DNA of 64,000 bases from Cryptomeria japonica. Its lineage: Eukaryota > Streptophyta > Pinopsida > Cupressales > Cupressaceae. Under the pieces are notes generated by a model, which made no database searches, was not told where the DNA came from, and saw only the letters and a program-made list of their open reading frames with translations. Position numbers and translations under genes: made by a program. This document shows positions 59,140-64,000 of this stretch, one piece after another. Location: the NCBI RefSeq assembly GCF_030272615.1, contig NC_081412.1, positions 674,310,323 through 674,374,322 on the forward strand. The letters run 5' to 3'. Position 1 is the stretch's first letter. Every line of letters starts with the position of its first letter.

Positions 59140-61741
59140 TCAAGCCTCTTCGATGCAGTACATGGCTCTTGTAGATGGCTGCAAAACCACAATTCAAAAG
59201 CCAAGTTAGAATTATTTTGTAGAAAATAGCTCACAATTAACAACATAACTATGCATTTAACTATAATTCCTTTGCAATTGAAATGTAGATTACCTCATCA
59301 GCTGATCTAGGAGCTAATGTCTTTGCTCTCCTCTCCTTGTCACTCTTAGGACTTTTCTTGAAGACATACTTAAATGGATCCATGTTACGGCCGTACCGCG
59401 AAGGGGTCTATTGTAGGTTAAATGTACAATTAATACAATGTACTAACATAAATATATCAAAAACACTTAAAAGCTATAATATAGAGAACAATGACATACC
59501 TGTGCCTGAGATGCTTCTCCAATGGACTGAGGATGGCTCACCATCGATGGAGAAACTGTCGCTATTACATATACAAAAAATATTTTTAAGATTAAATACA
59601 ATTAATAAAATGATAAGTATTGTAGGTTAAAAACAATTAATTTTACATATCAAACAAAAGTGTACTGGATCCTGAGATGCTTCTCTAGTGCATGGAGGAG
59701 GGTTCTCCATTGATGAAATAGGTATGGATATTTCTTGTATTAAAAAATTAAAAGACTATAATATATCACAAGTTCACATGTACGCGTGCATATAATCATG
59801 AAATCAAGAAAATAAAGTAGAGATACATACCTCCACCCTCTCTTGATCCACAGGCGAATCAGGTGCATTCAACAAATCCACATAGCTCAATGGTCGTTGT
59901 ACATGTAAAATAGACAAAAAAACACTAATCAATCTACAAACCCCAACTAATACTTGATTTCAACATTTTCAAACAATTGTACAACTAAAAATGTGTTCAA
60001 TTACCTTCTTCCCACATTTTGGCGTCTTCGAGGAATTCTTTTTCTTAGGACGAGTCCTAGACGTGGAGGGGGTACCCTAAAAAAACAAAATTAACATGAG
60101 ATATTAGTACAAATAATAAATTAAACATAATTTTAAAAATCTAAAATGAAATGACTTGCATATTCCATCAAAACAATACATAAAAAGGGTTGTACAAAAT
60201 ATGATACCATATAGCCTTGTAGGCCAAAATCGATCGCAGAGAGCATGATGTCATCAATCTGAGACATTTGGTCCCTTGTCAACACCTACAAACCAAAAAT
60301 TGGACCAAGAATTAAAGATAATTATTATATCTTGTATTTTTTTGAATTCAAAGTGTACTATTCTATTTTAACATGTTACAAAATTTATACCTCAGGCATC
60401 GAAGTTGTAGCTATAGTAACTGGGGGAGGAGTATGGGATACCGCTGCTGCATCCTGAAATGCATATTATTTGTCTCAATTTAAATTGATGTATAAATGAA
60501 AATTCATTTATGTAATTACAAATTTAAAGTGACTGATAAATAAAATGCTATGAATTCAAATCAACACACCTATGTCTGCCGCTCATGGGAAAACACCATG
60601 TCCATCAACTCATCTGTTAGCACAAAATCCTCAGCCGTGTGGGCCTGACATCTACTCCTGCAAATTGTGCATGGATGAGATGAGGATCCATCTACACCGG
60701 TTGCATCATCTATCCCTTATCATATCCCCGAGCAACTAATACGCATATGTTGGATGGGCTCTTTGTCGCCACCTAATGGCTCATCATCCAATATAATAGG
60801 GTGTGCTAACGACTTCCCATGCTGGGTGATGGCACCAGTCAACGTTGTGGCCACCTAAAGAGTCTGTAGCTCCATCAACTCTTTCAACTCTACTGGGACA
60901 GCCTGATGCACATTGGGTTTGGGTGTTGGGGGGCGACGACTCTCCGTGAGTAATCACCTGCAGGCTCTAGGTCTATCTTGAGAAGAGCCACCACCTCTAC
61001 CATGGAACTCTCTCAAGTCAAAATAGTTTGGGCTCACATTGAGCACAAACTCACAATATACTTTTCTCAAAAAATATAATGGCACCTCATAATTATTACA
61101 AGGTGGATCATCAAAGACCATCCACCACCTCTGCCAAAAAAGATTCTTCATCTGCACATTGGTACACCAATGTATGGGAAACCTCTTTGCATTAAGAGGT
61201 AATGACTGAACAGTTTTGGGATCAACAAAAAGGGCACATATTTGTTGTTTACTAATATTTTTGTTTTTTACTCCCTCATATGATGGCCCATTGGCATAGA
61301 ATTGACGGCACCTATCCCTAAAAATTCCCCATTTGGTAATTTGTGTGGAAACAACTATGGTACCACTAGCTAATATTTCTAGGTTAGTGGTGAGGGATTG
61401 ATGATGCTCAAGTTTGGATGTTTTCAATTTAACAACCAGTCTATTGATTTTAGATGTATTTTGTCCTAACTGATTAATTAATTGCTCCTATGTTTTGGGT
61501 GTGCGGTTAAAAGGAGGAATTGGGGTCTATCTTGTGGGTTTTCAGGAGGTGCATTTGGTTGTTCTTGTGGATTTTCAAGAGGTGCATTTGGTTGTTCTTG
61601 TTGTGGATTAGAAGAATCTAGTTTTTGAAACAAAAAATGAAAAAACCTAATCAAAATTAATGAAATTAAATTCAAAATGTAAAACAAATTGAACAAATAG
61701 GAAAGAAAGATAAAAATAAACAAAAACTAACCTTGATCCAT
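59140..61741 (-). pseudogene. Decayed ten-exon gene of unknown function
   Basis: Minus-strand gene assembled from GT-AG borders. Exons: 61741-61732 (ATG GAT CAA G), 61617-60570, 60453-60391, 60285-60208, 60076-60005, about 59898-59831, 59733-59666, 59561-59500, 59407-59294 and 59178-59140. Several exons are exact codon multiples in phase 0. The large exon has a Gln/Pro repeat start (PQQEQPNAPLENP twice), then a conserved-looking core (ITKWGIFRDRCRQFYANG; LFWQRWWMVFDD; YFLRKVYCEFVLNVSPNYFD). Later exons are Lys-rich (SRTRPKKKNSSKTPK; KKSPKSDKERRAK), suggesting a nuclear protein. Decay: frameshift and TAG near 61485, TGA near 60951, TAG near 60857, TGA/TAA near 60728 and a lost acceptor near 59900. 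Two small exons (59666-59733 and 59500-59561) resemble each other. Possibly transposon-encoded; I recognise no family. Confidence 0.6.
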
Positions 61742-61869
61742 AGTCTGGAGGAGAAATCTAGCACCCCATTCGTGGTTTAGGAGAGAAAATGAAGAAAAAA
61801 AGAAGTTAAAATGAGCTATTCACGAGAAAATAAGACCCAGTTTTTTTAAAAAAATATTGACAGGCACCG

Positions 61870-62080
61870 CGTCCGCGGTTCTCTTGGGATTATTAGCGCG
61901 TACGCTCTCATTTTCCTATAAGTAGTGTGTACATGCTCATTTTCCTAGAGGTAGCGCATACACGCTCTTTTCCTAAAAGCAGCATGTACGCGCTACCTTC
62001 TCTAGGCTCGGGAACAACAAACCTAAGCGTGTACACGATGAATTCAAATTTAAGAACCACGTACGCGCTGCTTGGTTTTC
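61870..62080 (-). repeat. Array of GCGCGTACGCGCT-like motifs, copy 3
   Basis: On the minus strand: GCAGCGCGTACGTGGTTCTT, GTAGCGCGTACATGCTGCTT, GAGCGTGTATGCGCTACC, GAGCATGTACACACTACTTA and GAGCGTACGCGCTAATAA, about 30 bp apart. It lies 130-340 bp upstream of the ten-exon gene's ATG, as the arrays at 26 and 29 kb lie upstream of rightward remnants. Confidence 0.65.
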
Positions 62081-62094
62081 CAATTTTTTTTTGG

Positions 62095-62140
62095 GTGGTG
62101 TCCACTTTTCTGACCACCATCTTTGTGCACATACCCAATA
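62095..62140 (-). repeat. Candidate transposon end, inverted relative to 25208-25268
   Basis: GTGTCCACTTTTCTGACCACC then ATCTTTGTGCACATACCC. The inverse at 25.2 kb is nearly the same. It sits outside the motif array relative to the gene. The other end of the element was not found. Confidence 0.45.
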
Positions 62141-62149
62141 ACCAAATTA

Positions 62150-63850
62150 AAATTTGAATAATTAAATTTGAGGGGTCATATATACAAGCATGAGACCATT
62201 GTTACAATTGTGGAGTTGACCCCAAGATACATAAGTGGTAATGTTTGTATAAAGAATGAATATATGGACATGTATAGTGCAATAAATAAGGGATGTGTAG
62301 AAATGAATAAGATATGGATAAAAATGTGGAAAATTATGTAGATATATAAAAGTGTTCAAGATAAGGAAATGAGTCCAAATTTGCACAAGATTGAATATTT
62401 ATAGATATACAATTTATTTAAGGAATTCTCTCAAAATAGAGAAAAAATAATTTGAAATTGACTTGTGTACATGAAAATATTTCATTGTCAATACATGTAT
62501 AAGCATGCAAGTTATACATTGAATTAGTCAAATTTATATAATGAAACAAATTGATTTTATTCACATGATTCACTTTTTCCTAAATGTGTATAACTCTTAC
62601 CTTAGATTTACATGAGAGAGTATATTAAAAAATATGTCAAATGCTCCTCTAAAAGACAAGGGTGCTTGAATTTATATCTATAAATATATGAAAATAAATC
62701 CCATTAAAATAGTTAAAAAATTACTTGTAAGAAGAATAGTTAATTATTATCTACTAAGATTAGGTATGTAGTACATCTGCATAGAGATAAGTGATGGAAT
62801 GCAATAATAATATATTTAAAAAGTTATGAATGAAAATTCTTACATTGGTTGAGTGATATATTCAAGGGGCATCTCATTGAACTAACACTAAGAATTGGGT
62901 ACACCTTTGGAATAGTGAATTCATACCTTTCAATGTTCCTCTTTATTTAATTCACTTAAGCTATGCTATCTGTTTCATAAAATAATGATTGTATAAGTGG
63001 AATGGTTTCAGCTAGAAATTGGCACTTAACGTAATATAATAACATGTACAATAGAAGAATGCAACAATGTAAATAATTAGAAATATAAGAAAATTAATTA
63101 AAAATACTTAAAAATAATAGGCACCTATGAGGGGTCAAACCCCTAAAAATATCCAAAAAGGAATAGAATTCACATTATGATGTCCTCTTAGACCTCCTTG
63201 GCTATGTAGATCTACTAGTTGATCTAGCTACATATGACGATGACATCTAATCTATAGGTAATACTTGCTCATATAGATGTTGATAGTACTCAATCTCATG
63301 TGAACCTATCCATCTTAACCATTAAAGAATCCAGTTCCTATGTACCTAATAGTCCTTGAGCTTGATGATAGTTACCTGAACCCATTGCAAATACCATTGA
63401 GCTTACTTTAGTTGAATGGTTAGTGCATCTCTCTCTGATATTCGTTGAGCTCCCCCCCACCTTCTCATCTTTGAGGTCAAGCCTCATCCCCCTCCCTCAT
63501 AACTATGTCTAGCCGTCTCTAGAGGCTATCCCCTTAGCTCACTCGACATCCATTTCCTCATGCAATCTATCACTCTCTAACTATAAGATATCCATCCCTT
63601 TTAGTACTTGATCTCTTGTATGAGCCTCATCTATATTTTTCTAACATAAATTTAAAATTGATAACATCGTGGCTATCTACACATGTGTGTCCTCCTCCTC
63701 CTTCACATCCTATTGATCCTCATCTAACTCCATCTCCTCAACCTTGCCTCCACCTTCTCCTTGTCTTGTCATTGATGGACCCTGTCACCACCAATATTTT
63801 TTAGACCTACTCCACATCTCTGCCTCCTGAATGTTTATCGATTTGGCCAT
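62150..63850 (-). repeat. Dispersed repeat, copy 2
   Basis: Colinear with 22650-24400. The left end of similarity (TTTGAATAATTAAATTT) is the same in both. No intact gene. The minus-strand coding traces are as broken as in copy 1. Confidence 0.6.
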
Positions 63851-64000
63851 ATGGGACCAAATATAATCTTAAATCTTCCCAAGTGCAAAGATTCATAGTA
63901 AATTTGGAAAACTAATCTTGAGGAGTATGGATGCCTTTCTTGTGAAAGCACAAAGTATAAACCCATGGTAAATGAGCCAAGGGAAGACCCTAAACACAGA
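63851..64000. other. Unassigned right end of the window
   Basis: AT-rich sequence after the dispersed repeat; nothing recognised. Confidence 0.3.

Overview
This is nuclear DNA of a seed plant with a large, repeat-laden genome. A gymnosperm such as a conifer is my best guess, but nothing here fixes the species. The evidence is plant-type LTR retrotransposons of several lineages (Tat-like Ty3/gypsy, chromovirus-like, copia-like and miniature forms), a plant leucine-rich-repeat receptor kinase gene with its family's usual kinase-domain intron, plant mobile domain (PMD) genes, GT-AG introns, long satellites and long (CT)n tracts. Only one gene looks intact: the receptor kinase at 17763-20974 on the minus strand. 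Everything else is transposon-derived, repetitive or visibly decayed.

Layout. 1-4930: gag-protease region and 3' LTR of a Tat-like element without polymerase. 6000-7980: 5' end of a chromovirus-like element (promoter, primer site, broken gag). 8099-10516: complete 2.4-kb non-autonomous LTR element on the minus strand with an ATAAT target duplication. 10640-11509: a sub-1-kb TRIM-like element. 11560-22000: tandem duplication of a receptor-kinase unit, with a broken 5'-truncated copy (12680-15472) next to the intact gene. 22650-24600 and 62150-63850: a dispersed repeat pair. 25200-30100: possible DNA-transposon remnants with arrays of a GCGCGTACGCGCT-like motif, mixed with CT tracts and blocks of a palindromic satellite. 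30440-31450: pyrimidine-rich DNA. 31468-35343: 3.9 kb of the palindromic satellite with a higher-order period near 0.9 kb.

35344-51453 is a Tat-lineage array on the minus strand: LTR (780 bp), an 11.35-kb internal region, a second LTR (780 bp), then the 3' part of another unit. The internal region has gag, protease and only the C-terminal tail of integrase. Between that tail and the 3' LTR, on the opposite strand, it carries a spliced PMD gene. Both units hold a copy of this gene, riddled with stops that are mostly TAG at glutamine-like positions. 51465-56036 is an unidentified spliced gene split by a copia-like element whose 3' LTR is replaced by a 194-bp foldback and which is flanked by a 59-bp direct duplication. 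56104-58567: two tandem repeats, including a 359-bp satellite. 59140-61741: a decayed ten-exon gene of unknown function, with the GCGCGTACGCGCT-like array and a candidate transposon end upstream.

The genes do not form a pathway. The window is a record of retrotransposition, tandem duplication and mutation around one probable immune-type receptor kinase. Boundaries come from reading the sequence by eye; percentages and exact repeat ends are approximate.
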